From positions 4,947,981 to 5,011,980 of the forward strand of contig NZ_LT629732.1 of the NCBI RefSeq assembly GCF_900104745.1: DNA of 64,000 nt, given 5' to 3'. The stretch comes from Actinopolymorpha singaporensis (GTDB lineage Bacteria; Actinomycetota; Actinomycetes; Propionibacteriales; Actinopolymorphaceae). The notes under the pieces were generated by a model. It made no database searches, had not been told where the DNA came from, and was given only the letters and a program-made list of their open reading frames with translations. A program made the translations under genes and the position numbers. Of this stretch, positions 1 to 7,952 are shown piece after piece. Numbering within the stretch: position 1 is the stretch's first letter; the number at the start of each line of letters is the position of its first letter.

Positions 1-1
1 C

Positions 2-643
2 CTGCCGTTCCCGGTCGTCTACGCCTACACCGTGTCCGCGGATCCGGCCGACACCAGCGTCACCGTCGACGACGAGCACGGCGGCCGGCTCGCGGTCCGG
101 CAGCTGACGCGGTACGGCTGCCGGCGGATCGCCCACCTGACCGGACCGCCGTCCTACGCCGCGGTCCGCGACCGGGTCACCGGCGCCCGGGCCGCCCTGG
201 CCGACGAGGGCCTGGACCTCCCCGACTCGCGCGTGGTCTACGGGCCGTTCAGCGAGGAGATGGGCTTCACCCAGGTACGCCGGCTGCTGGAACGTGAGCC
301 GGAGATCGACGGGATCTTCTGCGGGAACGACCAGATCGCCCGCGGCGCCGCCGACGGCCTCGCCGCGATGGGGCGCCGGGTGCCCGAGGACGTGTCCCTG
401 GTCGGTTTCGACAACTGGACGCTGCTCGCGGCCTCGACCCGACCGGCTCTCGCGTCGGTCGACATGAACCTCTACCGGCTCGGCCGCGTCGTCGGGGAGA
501 CGCTGCTGGCATCGATCGACGGCACGGTGACGCCGGGGATCAGCCGGCTGCCGTGCTCGATTGCCGTACGCGCGTCCTGCCCCGCCCCCACCGGCGACGA
601 CCCGGTCTGGACGAGCGACGCCCCGCTGGTGCCCGACGCCTGA
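2..643 (+). CDS. LacI-family transcriptional regulator, C-terminal part (cut by window start)
   Basis: This is the ligand-binding half of a LacI/GalR-type repressor. The reading frame is open from the first bases of the window, so the DNA-binding helix-turn-helix and the true start lie outside. Family signatures visible are IDGIFCGNDQIARGA followed by VPEDVSLVGFDNW, the usual effector-pocket and core-dimer segments, then a short C-terminal tail. It ends 58 bases before a GH127 arabinofuranosidase gene on the same strand, so it probably controls that gene in response to an arabinose-containing sugar. That link is inferred from position only. The family call is secure; the ligand is unknown. 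Confidence 0.9.
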   Translation: MPFPVVYAYTVSADPADTSVTVDDEHGGRLAVRQLTRYGCRRIAHLTGPPSYAAVRDRVTGARAALADEGLDLPDSRVVYGPFSEEMGFTQVRRLLEREPEIDGIFCGNDQIARGAADGLAAMGRRVPEDVSLVGFDNWTLLAASTRPALASVDMNLYRLGRVVGETLLASIDGTVTPGISRLPCSIAVRASCPAPTGDDPVWTSDAPLVPDA

Positions 644-701
644 GATCCCCCTGACCACGCCTCACCCACGCCCGCTGCAGCCGACCGACGGAGTAATCCC
701 G

Positions 702-2591
702 ATGACCACCGAGACATCCAGCCCGCACGCCCCAGTCGTCGACACGACGCGCAGCCCGTACGCCCGGCTGCGCCCGGTCGGCGTGGGCGACGTCGAGGTG
801 CACGACGCCTTCTGGCAACCCCGCCTTGACAGAAACCGGGAGCAGACGATCCCGGCACAGCACGAGCAGTGCGAGACGACCGGTGCGCTGACGAACTTCC
901 GCCGGGCGGCCGGGCACACGCCGGGCGAGCCCTTCCACGGCATGTACTACTCCGACTCCGACGTCTACAAGTGGGCCGAGGCCGCCTCGTGGAGCCTGGC
1001 CTCGACCGACGACCGCGCGGTGGCCGAACGGCTGGCCGAGGTGATCCGGTTGTTCGAGGCCGCCCAGGACGGCGAGGGTTACCTGAACACCTACTTCTCG
1101 GTGGACCGGGTGGCCGAACGCTGGACCGACCTTGTCGTACGCCACGAGATGTACTGCATCGGGCACCTCACCCAGGCCGCGGTCGCGCACTTCCGGGCCA
1201 CCGGCAGCCGGGCCCTGCTCGACGTGGCCGAACGCGCCTGTGGTCACATCGAGGCGCGCTTCGCACCCGGCGACGTTCCCGGCACGTGCGGCCACCCGTG
1301 CCTGGAGATGGCGCTGGTCGAGCTGTACCGCGCCACCGGCGACGAGCGGTGGCTGCGGCTCGCCGTCTGGCAGCTGGATTCCCGGGGCATGGGCGTCCTG
1401 AACGGCAGCGAGTACCTCCTCGACCACGCGCGTCTGCGGGACCAGTCGTTCGTCACCGGGCACGCGGTTCGCGCGCTCTATCTCTACGCCGCGGCCGCCG
1501 ACGTCGTACTCGAGACCGGAGACGAGGAGCTCTCGGCGGTCGTGGACCGGCTGTGGGCCGACCTGTCCAGGCACAAGACGGCCGTCACCGGAGGCGTCGG
1601 CGCGCGCTGGGACGGCGAGGCGTTCGGCGACGCGTACGAGCTCCCGGACCGCGCGTACAACGAGACCTGTGCAGCGATCGCCCACATCTTCCTCGCCTGG
1701 CGGCTGCTGCTGCGCACCGGCGACGGGGCCTACCGCGACGCGGTGGAGACCGCTCTCTACAACGGCGTGCTGCCCGGACTCTCCCAGTCCGGCACCGAGT
1801 TCTTCTACCAGAACCCGCTCGCCGACGAGGGCCGGCACCGCCGCTCACCGTGGTTCACGTGTGCCTGCTGCCCGCCCAACATCGCCCGGCTGCTCGCCTC
1901 GCTGCCGGGCTACGTCTACACCACCTCCGACGAAGGACTGTGGGTCCAGCTGTACGTCGGAAACTCCGCCCGGGTGAGGCTGCCCGACGGTAGCTCGGTC
2001 GGCGTGGAGCTCAGCTGCGGGCTGCCCTGGGAGGGCACTGTCCAGCTGCGGTTGACACCGGTGGAGGCGCGGGAGTTCAGCGTGTTCCTGCCCGTACCCG
2101 CGTGGGCCGGCGAGGCCACCGTCCGGGTGGGTGAGGAGGTCGTCACCCCCGAACGCCGTTCCGGCTACCTCGTGCTCACCCGCACCTGGCAACCCGGTGA
2201 CGAGGTGCGGCTGGACTTCACCATGCCTGTACGGCAGATCGGCACGCATCCTCGGGTGGCGGCCGGGCACCGGCGGGTGGCAGTCACCCGGGGCCCGCTC
2301 GTCTACTGTGTCGAGCAGAGCGACCACGCCGACGCCGCCGTCGCCGACCTGCGCCTTGCGGGCGAGGAGACCTGGCGCCCGGAGTTCGCCGCGGACCTGC
2401 TCGGCGGGGTGGTCACGCTGCACACCACCGGCTCCGCGCTGAAGGTGGACGAGGACGAGCCCTTGCACCGGCCGTACGTGCCTGCCGAACCGCTGCCGAC
2501 CCGGCCCGCCGAGATCACCGCGGTGCCCTACTACGCGTGGGCCAACCGGGAGGCCGGGCCGATGCGGGTGTTCCTTCCGTTGCTGCCCTGA
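702..2591 (+). CDS. GH127 beta-L-arabinofuranosidase-like glycoside hydrolase
   Basis: The 629-residue protein belongs to glycoside hydrolase family 127, which removes beta-L-arabinofuranose from plant or arabinogalactan-type glycans. Zinc-site and catalytic signatures match HypBA1: a YNETC segment (Glu and Cys) and an FTCACCPPN segment whose paired cysteines include the expected nucleophile. The (alpha/alpha)6 part is followed by beta-sandwich sequence to the C-terminus. There is no signal peptide, so it should act on imported oligosaccharides. I chose the ATG at 702 because a GGAG ribosome site lies about ten bases upstream; the frame stays open further upstream but overlaps the LacI gene. 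Neighbours are the LacI regulator before it and a convergent DUF2267 gene after it. Confidence 0.9.
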   Translation: MTTETSSPHAPVVDTTRSPYARLRPVGVGDVEVHDAFWQPRLDRNREQTIPAQHEQCETTGALTNFRRAAGHTPGEPFHGMYYSDSDVYKWAEAASWSLASTDDRAVAERLAEVIRLFEAAQDGEGYLNTYFSVDRVAERWTDLVVRHEMYCIGHLTQAAVAHFRATGSRALLDVAERACGHIEARFAPGDVPGTCGHPCLEMALVELYRATGDERWLRLAVWQLDSRGMGVLNGSEYLLDHARLRDQSFVTGHAVRALYLYAAAADVVLETGDEELSAVVDRLWADLSRHKTAVTGGVGARWDGEAFGDAYELPDRAYNETCAAIAHIFLAWRLLLRTGDGAYRDAVETALYNGVLPGLSQSGTEFFYQNPLADEGRHRRSPWFTCACCPPNIARLLASLPGYVYTTSDEGLWVQLYVGNSARVRLPDGSSVGVELSCGLPWEGTVQLRLTPVEAREFSVFLPVPAWAGEATVRVGEEVVTPERRSGYLVLTRTWQPGDEVRLDFTMPVRQIGTHPRVAAGHRRVAVTRGPLVYCVEQSDHADAAVADLRLAGEETWRPEFAADLLGGVVTLHTTGSALKVDEDEPLHRPYVPAEPLPTRPAEITAVPYYAWANREAGPMRVFLPLLP

Positions 2592-2594
2592 GCC

Positions 2595-2615
2595 GCGGAC
2601 CCCAACCCGGTCCGC
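2595..2615. terminator. hairpin between convergent genes
   Basis: A 7-bp perfect stem (GCGGACC with GGTCCGC) and a 7-base loop lie just after the stop of the GH127 gene and before the convergent DUF2267 gene. No T-run follows, as is common in actinomycetes. It may serve both directions. Confidence 0.45.
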
Positions 2616-2651
2616 ATGCCCTCGGTCACTCCGGACCCGGAGGCAGCAACC

Positions 2652-3422
2652 TCAGGTCGGTGCGGTCCGGGCCCAGAGCACCGTGTGGTCCGGCGGCAGG
2701 TGCACACCACAGTCGAAGAACTCCTCGCCCACCGCCTCGCGTACGACCATGAACACCGCCCGGGCATGCTCCAGCGCCCTGTCGGGCGGAGCATCGTCGC
2801 GTTCGGCGATCAGGGCGAGGAGTTCGGCGAGGGACATCCGCCGGCCGGGGCCGGGATTGTGGCGAAGGCCCCGGCGCAGCGGCTCGTGCAACGGAACGGG
2901 AAGCCGGCCGACCAGGTGGTTGGCCTCCCCCACCGACACGCGCTCTGCCAGCGTCTCGAGTACGGCGTCGATGGAACGGCGGGCGGCCTGATCGTCCAGG
3001 CCGGTGCGTTCGGACACCTTCGCCACGAGTTCCTCCGCCGGGACCACCGGCGGGCCACCCGGCAGCAGGTAGGCGTAGTCCTTGGGAAGCTGGGCGACCA
3101 GGTTGGCGAACTCGCGATCTCCGAGCGCCTGCGCGAGTGCGGTGAAGACCGCCTCGGCGTCGCGTTCAGCCGGTTCTGGGGCGGTTCCCTCCCGCTCGGC
3201 CACCCTGCGCAGGAAATCGTCCACGTCGAATCGTTCGGGCGGAGCCTCGGTGGTCACCAGCGGACCCAGCTGCGGCGGCAGCGCACTCGCCAGCTCGCGG
3301 GCCTTCTGCGAAGAGACACGCTCGGCCAGGGTCTGCAGGGTCGCCGTGGTGGCGCGCTCGGCGCCGTCCCGGCCGAGGCCACCGGCAGCGTCCACGACAG
3401 CGAGAAACCGCTCATATTCCAT
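2652..3422 (-). CDS. DUF2267 domain protein (four repeated units)
   Basis: The 256-residue soluble protein contains four copies of one alpha-helical unit, recognisable from the similar segments TLAERVSSQKARELASALP, ALAQALGDREFANLVAQLP, TLAERVSVGEANHLVGRLP and the last VVREAVGEEFFDCGVHLP. This corresponds to two DUF2267 domains, each made of a unit pair. The function of DUF2267 is not established; it is often found near stress or redox genes. The ATG is preceded by GGAGAG. No transmembrane segment is seen. It is convergent with the GH127 gene and divergent from the GAP-family pseudogene. Confidence 0.85.
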   Translation of the reverse strand: MEYERFLAVVDAAGGLGRDGAERATTATLQTLAERVSSQKARELASALPPQLGPLVTTEAPPERFDVDDFLRRVAEREGTAPEPAERDAEAVFTALAQALGDREFANLVAQLPKDYAYLLPGGPPVVPAEELVAKVSERTGLDDQAARRSIDAVLETLAERVSVGEANHLVGRLPVPLHEPLRRGLRHNPGPGRRMSLAELLALIAERDDAPPDRALEHARAVFMVVREAVGEEFFDCGVHLPPDHTVLWARTAPT

Positions 3423-3540
3423 GGGGATCTCTCCGGCCTGTGGTAGCGGTGTCGTTCTCGACTCTACGCGCCGCCGCCGATGCGAGAGTGGGAGTGGAGC
3501 GGCGTCAGGACGCCGCCTCGAGCGTGGAGGAGTCCTCCCC

Positions 3541-3916
3541 GTGCGTGATCTCCTGACCGTCCTGCCGCTCGCGGTCGTCAGGTGGCCGGCCCGCAGATCG
3601 TCAGTGCGGTGTTCCTCGCCACCAACCCGCGGTGGGGCCGGTGCTCGCTCGCCTACGTGGCCGGTGCGGCGCTGTCCATCCTCGCGGTGTGCACGATCGC
3701 CTACCTCGCGGCGAGCTTCGTGCGGGACCTCGTTGGTGTCTCGGCGCCCGGATCGTCGCGCCCCTGGTTCTGTTGCCGGCCCTGTGTGTGCTGGCGCTGG
3801 GCGAGCGCGGCCGCCACCTGCTACCGCGTGTGCGGGACTGGATGAACAACAACTCCTGGATCATCAGCGAGGCGGTGATCGTGTTGTTCATCGTCCTCAC
3901 CGCCCAGAACCTGTGA
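3541..3916 (+). pseudogene. GAP-family (LysE-like) membrane protein, frameshifted remnant
   Basis: Three consecutive pieces in three frames together resemble a shortened GAP-family membrane protein. The start is VRDLLTVLPLAVV (from GTG 3541). The middle is GPQIVSAVFLATNPRWGR followed by a hydrophobic helix, read from about 3582. The end, read in the 3632 frame, is WMNNNSWIISEAVIVLFIV, typical of the family C-terminus. The middle and last pieces switch frame near 3750, and the first junction is near 3580. Intact relatives are about 220 residues, so an internal part is also missing. The GAP family is named after a mycobacterial protein linked to glycopeptidolipid export. I read this as a decayed gene, although sequencing errors could explain part of it. 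Confidence 0.6.
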
Positions 3917-4087
3917 GTACGCGCCACGTGCAGCGGAACTGTCCCCCGGGGGCGGGTGTGGTGTGGCGTAATCGGGAATACCCGCTCAGAAGCGCTTAAG
4001 CTACCAGGAAGGATGCACGACACCAGATCTGCGTATAACGGCATTCGGCGACTAAGGAAGATAGGCTGTCTGTACTAATAATGATCG

Positions 4088-4097
4088 ATTGATCAAT
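4088..4097. promoter_or_regulatory. AT-rich palindrome upstream of polysaccharide genes
   Basis: The perfect palindrome ATTGATCAAT sits in an unusually AT-rich stretch (about 4010-4100) just before the first gene of the polysaccharide locus. The stretch from 3917 to 4108 holds no gene and probably contains the promoter. Regulator unknown. Confidence 0.3.
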
Positions 4098-4108
4098 TCG
4101 AGGCGGTC

Positions 4109-4207
4109 ATGCCCGACTGCACACTTCCGTGCCCGCTGTTGCTCTCCAGAAAGACCGAGGCCGATATCGAGCAGGTCCTCGATGCCGTGAGAAAGATCAT
4201 GCGATGA
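4109..4207 (+). CDS. 32-residue small ORF coupled to the phosphoglycosyl transferase
   Basis: An ATG with a good GAGGCGG ribosome site opens a 32-codon frame whose TGA overlaps the ATG of the following gene in an ATGA arrangement, which suggests translational coupling. The product ends in TEADIEQVLDAVRKIMR, which resembles the extreme C-terminal helix of DegT/DnrJ-type sugar aminotransferases. It could be a truncated remnant of such a gene that now acts as a leader, or a real small protein. In-frame stops directly upstream rule out a longer protein here. Confidence 0.4.
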   Translation: MPDCTLPCPLLLSRKTEADIEQVLDAVRKIMR

Positions 4208-4857
4208 CGAAACGGCTCTTCGACGTCCTCGTCGCCGCCATCCTCCTCGTCGTCCTCTCGCCGGTCTTCGTGGCGATAGCGACCGTGAGCCTGCTCGACG
4301 GCGGACCAGTGTTGTTCCGGCAGGAACGGGTGGGCCGGGCGGGCCGGGCGTTCCTGATCCACAAGTTCCGCACCATGCGCAACGCCCCCGGCGTCAGTGT
4401 GACCTCCGATCGAGACCCGCGAATCACCCGCCTCGGCCGCATCCTCCGGGCCACCAAACTCGACGAGTTGCCGCAGCTCTACGACGTTCTGACCGGCACC
4501 ATGAGCCTGGTCGGGCCGCGGCCGGAACTCCGCAAGTACGTCGCGCACTGGCCGGCGGCCGTGCGCGACCACATCCTGTCGGTGCGGCCGGGCATCACCG
4601 ACCCGGCGTCGATCACCTATCGGAACGAGTCGGCCGAGCTCGCCCTGGCCGCCGACCCGGAGGAGCACTACGTCTCGGTGGTCCTTCCGCGGAAGGTGCA
4701 GATGTACGCGGCCTACGTCGACACCCGGTCGTTCCTCGGCGACCTGAAGATCCTCGCCGGCACGGTCAGGGCCTTGGTCGCTCCCAGTCCGTCCGGACCG
4801 ATCGGGGCCGTCGGTGCCTCCCCGGAGACCCGTCGAGGTAAGCGAGGTTACGCCTAG
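4204..4857 (+). CDS. polyprenyl-phosphate phosphoglycosyl transferase (bacterial sugar transferase)
   Basis: This 217-residue monotopic membrane enzyme should start glycan assembly by moving a sugar-1-phosphate from a UDP-sugar to undecaprenyl phosphate at the inner face of the membrane. The N-terminus has one hydrophobic re-entrant helix (FDVLVAAILLVVLSPVFVAI). The conserved core shows KFRTM, then KLDELPQLYDVLTGTMSLVG followed by PRPE, the PglC/WcaJ catalytic region. The length matches the short PglC-like class rather than the long WcaJ class with four extra helices. The ATG overlaps the stop of the upstream 32-codon frame. The Wzz/kinase gene follows after about 100 bases. Substrate is not determinable; UDP-GlcNAc-derived deoxysugars made by the neighbours are candidates. 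Confidence 0.9.
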   Translation: MTKRLFDVLVAAILLVVLSPVFVAIATVSLLDGGPVLFRQERVGRAGRAFLIHKFRTMRNAPGVSVTSDRDPRITRLGRILRATKLDELPQLYDVLTGTMSLVGPRPELRKYVAHWPAAVRDHILSVRPGITDPASITYRNESAELALAADPEEHYVSVVLPRKVQMYAAYVDTRSFLGDLKILAGTVRALVAPSPSGPIGAVGASPETRRGKRGYA

Positions 4858-4956
4858 TACGTGCATGGCAACACTTCGGGCAGGCTGACCTGCCCGACCC
4901 CCAGCGCCGGGAGTAGAGACCAGCCCCACCCGCTACAGAGAGAACGGACTGTCTTC

Positions 4957-6411
4957 GTGGAGCTTCGCGACTACCTCAAGGTTCTGCGACGCCGGTGGCG
5001 TCTGATCGCCACCGTAGTGCTGCTGGCGATCGCCGCCTCCGCCGCCGCAACGGTGCAGATGACGCCGAAGTACGCCTCGACCGTCCGGCTGTTCGTCTCC
5101 GCGCAGTCCGGGGACACCGTCGATGCCTACCAGGGCAGTCTGCTCTCCGAGCAGCGGGTGGCGTCGTACGCGGACATAGTGACAGGACCCGAGATCGCCC
5201 AGCGGGTGGTCGACCGACTCGACCTCGACGAGAGCCGGGCCGCACTGAGTCGGCAGATCAAGGCCGAGGTGGCGCCGAACACCGTCATCCTCCGGATCAC
5301 GGTCATCGACGCCAGCCCGCGGCGGGCACAACGCCTCGCGATGGCGGTGGCCGCTGAGTTCACGTCGTTCGTACAGCAGTTGGAGACAGCGCCGGGCAAG
5401 AAGCAGCCACCGATCAAGGCGAGCGTCCTTGGCCCGCCCGAGACCCCGAGGAACCCGGTGGAGCCACGGCCGATCCGCAACCTCGGCATCGGCGCCGTCC
5501 TCGGGTTGCTGCTGGGAATCGGCATGGCGGCCCTGCGCGACAGTCTGGACACCTCGATTCGCCGCGCGGACGACCTGACCCAACTCGTAGGTGCGCCCAA
5601 CCTGTCCTCGATGCCGTTCGACCACCGGGCCGGCAAACGACGCATCATCACCGACCTCGACGCGAGCGCGCCGCGGGTCGAGGCGTTCCGCGTACTCCGG
5701 ACCAACCTGCAGTTCACCAACGTGGACCAACCGAGCAAGGTCTTCGTTCTCACCAGCTCGGTCCCTGATGAAGGTAAGACCTCGACCGCCTGCAATCTGG
5801 CCATCACGCTGGCCCAGGCAGGCAAGCGGGTGGTCCTGGTCGAGGGCGACCTGCGTCGGCCCAGAATCGCCGAGTACCTCGGACTCGAACCCGCCATCGG
5901 CCTGACCACCGTCCTCATCGGCCGGGTCGCTTTGAGCACCGCCCTGCAGGAGTGGGGAACGCCTGGTCTGTCCGTCCTCACCAGCGGCCAGCTTCCACCC
6001 GACCCAGCCGAACTGCTCCAGTCGAAAGCGATGGCCGGTGTGGTCGACGAGCTGCGGCGCAGCTTCGATGTCGTCCTCATCGACAGTCCCCCGCTGCTGC
6101 CGGTGACCGACGGCGCGCTCCTCGCCGCACAGGCCCACGGTGCGCTGCTGGTCGTGAGGTTCGGCATGACCACCCGAGATCAGGTACGCGGCTCGGTCGA
6201 GCGCCTCAACTCCGTCCATGCCCGACTGGTCGGCACAGTGCTCAACCGGTGCCCGCAACGCGGCACCGCCGAGTCGTACGGCTACGGCTACGGGTATCAG
6301 CGCCGGACTCCGGCGATCACCGGCCGATCTCCCTCTCCACACGCGAAGGTGCCCTCGCCCGGGGGCCACGCCCTCGACGTTGTCGGCGGAGGCCGCCGCA
6401 GCAAGAAATGA
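4957..6411 (+). CDS. fused Wzz chain-length regulator and BY-type tyrosine kinase
   Basis: The 484-residue protein joins a Wzz polysaccharide co-polymerase domain to a bacterial tyrosine autokinase, and should control polymer length and export. The order is: first transmembrane helix near residues 19-40, a Wzz domain to about 170, a second helix near 177-195 (LGIGAVLGLLLGIGMA), then the P-loop kinase. Walker A is SSVPDEGKTSTACNLA, Walker A' is VVLVEGDLRRPR (Glu-x-Asp rather than Asp-x-Asp), and Walker B is VVLIDSPPLLPVTDG. A tyrosine cluster SYGYGYGYQ near the C-terminus is the likely autophosphorylation site. I chose GTG 4957 because AGAGAGAACGG lies upstream and the protein then begins with the typical VELRDYLKVLRRRWR. 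Confidence 0.9.
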   Translation: MELRDYLKVLRRRWRLIATVVLLAIAASAAATVQMTPKYASTVRLFVSAQSGDTVDAYQGSLLSEQRVASYADIVTGPEIAQRVVDRLDLDESRAALSRQIKAEVAPNTVILRITVIDASPRRAQRLAMAVAAEFTSFVQQLETAPGKKQPPIKASVLGPPETPRNPVEPRPIRNLGIGAVLGLLLGIGMAALRDSLDTSIRRADDLTQLVGAPNLSSMPFDHRAGKRRIITDLDASAPRVEAFRVLRTNLQFTNVDQPSKVFVLTSSVPDEGKTSTACNLAITLAQAGKRVVLVEGDLRRPRIAEYLGLEPAIGLTTVLIGRVALSTALQEWGTPGLSVLTSGQLPPDPAELLQSKAMAGVVDELRRSFDVVLIDSPPLLPVTDGALLAAQAHGALLVVRFGMTTRDQVRGSVERLNSVHARLVGTVLNRCPQRGTAESYGYGYGYQRRTPAITGRSPSPHAKVPSPGGHALDVVGGGRRSKK

Positions 6412-6479
6412 CCGGGGTGAAGTGAAAGAGGTGACTAGTTCGGCCTTCCCCGGGAACCCGAGGAAATTCTTTCCCCTCT

Positions 6480-6515
6480 GTCTCCGGTAGCGGCGAAGCG
6501 GGCGCTACCGGAGAC
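6480..6515. terminator. strong bidirectional hairpin
   Basis: A perfect 13-bp stem (6480-6492 with 6503-6515, arm GTCTCCGGTAGCG) and a 10-base loop lie between the 3' ends of the Wzz/kinase gene and the convergent fnlC gene. Confidence 0.75.
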
Positions 6516-6519
6516 GGCG

Positions 6520-7662
6520 CTATCGGAGATGGCCACCGGCTCCGTCCCGGATACCGGTGATCTCCCGGTAGGCGTGGGCCGTACCGAGGATGAAGCGGAC
6601 CGTTCGCTCTGCGCAGTCGACGACGAGGTACTCCGGCGTGGCGATGCTCGGCGCACGGTTTCGCGATCCCGACGTCACCAACTCCACGGCAGCCACCACG
6701 GTGAGCGGGTCGATCCCCGCTGTCACGATGGTGCCGGCGTCCAGCGCCTCGGGCCGTTCGACCGAGGTGCGCAGGGTGACCGCGGGGAACCCCAGGATCG
6801 ACGCCTCCTCGGAGATCGTTCCCGAGTCGGACACGACGCAGAACGCCGCCAGCTGCAGCTTGACGTAGTCGAAGAAACCAAAGGGTTCGCAGAAGTTGAC
6901 CCGGTCCGGTGACGACCAGCCGTCGAGCGCCTCGATCCGCTTCCTCGTCCGCGGATGGGTGGACACGATCACAGGCAGCGCCCATCGATCACGAAGGTCG
7001 GTGATGCACTCGAGAAGTCCCCGCAGCCGCTGCGGGTCGTCGACGTTCTCCTCGCGGTGGGCGCTCACCAGGAGGTACTCCCCGCTTGCCACGGAGAGGC
7101 GATCGAGCACCGTCGACGCATCGATCTGCGGACGGTAGTGGTCGAGGACCTCCTTCATCGGGGAACCTGTGAGGAGGACACGTCGGGGGTGGATGCCCTC
7201 GGCGAGGAGGTTGCGCCGCGCGTGCTCGGTGTAGACCAGATTGAAGTCGGCGATGTGGTCGATGAGTCGACGGTTGGTCTCCTCGGGCACGTTCTCGTCG
7301 AAGCACCGGTTTCCGGCCTCCATGTGGAAGACCGGTATCCGCAGTCGCTTCGCCATGAGCGCCGCAATCGAGCTGTTGGTGTCGCCGAGAACCAACAGGG
7401 CATCGGGCCGCTCGGCAACGATTGTCTCCTCGACCTTGATCAGGGTGTCACCCAGCATCCGGCCGAGCGTCGAGGTGTCGACCCCGAGATAGTGGTCCGG
7501 TCGTCGTAGCCGGAGCTCGTCGAAGAAGATGTCCGACAGCGTGTAGGCGTAGTTCTGGCCGGTATGGACGAGCACGTGACCTACCGCGGAGTCCAGGCGC
7601 GGAATAACCCGGGAAAGCCGAATGATCTCCGGTCGCGTTCCCACAACCGTCATGACCTTCAC
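6520..7662 (-). CDS. fnlC: UDP-2-acetamido-2,6-dideoxy-L-talose 2-epimerase (FnlC/WbjD type)
   Basis: This 380-residue enzyme is in the non-hydrolysing UDP-GlcNAc 2-epimerase family and should make UDP-N-acetyl-L-fucosamine in the last step of that pathway. It starts VKVMTVVGTRPEIIRLSRVI. It carries HTGQNYAYTLSDIFFDEL, EAGNRCFDENVPEETNRRL and SDSGTISEEASILGFP, which fit the FnlC branch better than WecB. The FnlC assignment is strengthened by FnlA and FnlB genes a few kilobases away. GTG 7662 is chosen for its GGGAG ribosome site and family-typical N-terminus; the frame is open further upstream without recognisable sequence. It stands alone, divergent from the aminotransferase gene and separate from the fnlA-fnlB operon. 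Confidence 0.88.
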   Translation of the reverse strand: MKVMTVVGTRPEIIRLSRVIPRLDSAVGHVLVHTGQNYAYTLSDIFFDELRLRRPDHYLGVDTSTLGRMLGDTLIKVEETIVAERPDALLVLGDTNSSIAALMAKRLRIPVFHMEAGNRCFDENVPEETNRRLIDHIADFNLVYTEHARRNLLAEGIHPRRVLLTGSPMKEVLDHYRPQIDASTVLDRLSVASGEYLLVSAHREENVDDPQRLRGLLECITDLRDRWALPVIVSTHPRTRKRIEALDGWSSPDRVNFCEPFGFFDYVKLQLAAFCVVSDSGTISEEASILGFPAVTLRTSVERPEALDAGTIVTAGIDPLTVVAAVELVTSGSRNRAPSIATPEYLVVDCAERTVRFILGTAHAYREITGIRDGAGGHLR

Positions 7663-7952
7663 GTGCGACTCCCTACCCGCCGCGGGTCCGACGGCTCCGA
7701 ACTGTGGGCAAATCCGGGCGCGCCCAACCGGTACTTGCTCCATATTACGGACATCAGCGGCATTCTTGTCGGGACTTGGCCGACGGCTCACAGCAGAGTG
7801 AGATTTTCGTAACATGCGTCCCAAAGAGGAGAACAGTTGAGTTCGGACAACTTTCGGCCTACGTGGGTGGTAGCCATATTCCGAAGGGGAATTGCATATA
7901 TGGACCGTAACCTCTTCACCGTATTCGCTCACAACGCCTCGTGGGGGCTGGC
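7663..7952. promoter_or_regulatory. divergent intergenic region
   Basis: These 290 bases separate fnlC (left) from the DegT aminotransferase (right) and are noticeably richer in A+T than the flanks, for example around 7860-7905. They should contain both promoters. I see no convincing -35/-10 pair, gene or RNA. Confidence 0.4.

Noticed and set aside
4933-6369. 478-codon antisense frame over the Wzz/kinase gene
   Set aside because: Non-family sequence, no ribosome site, shadow of a gene with Walker motifs.
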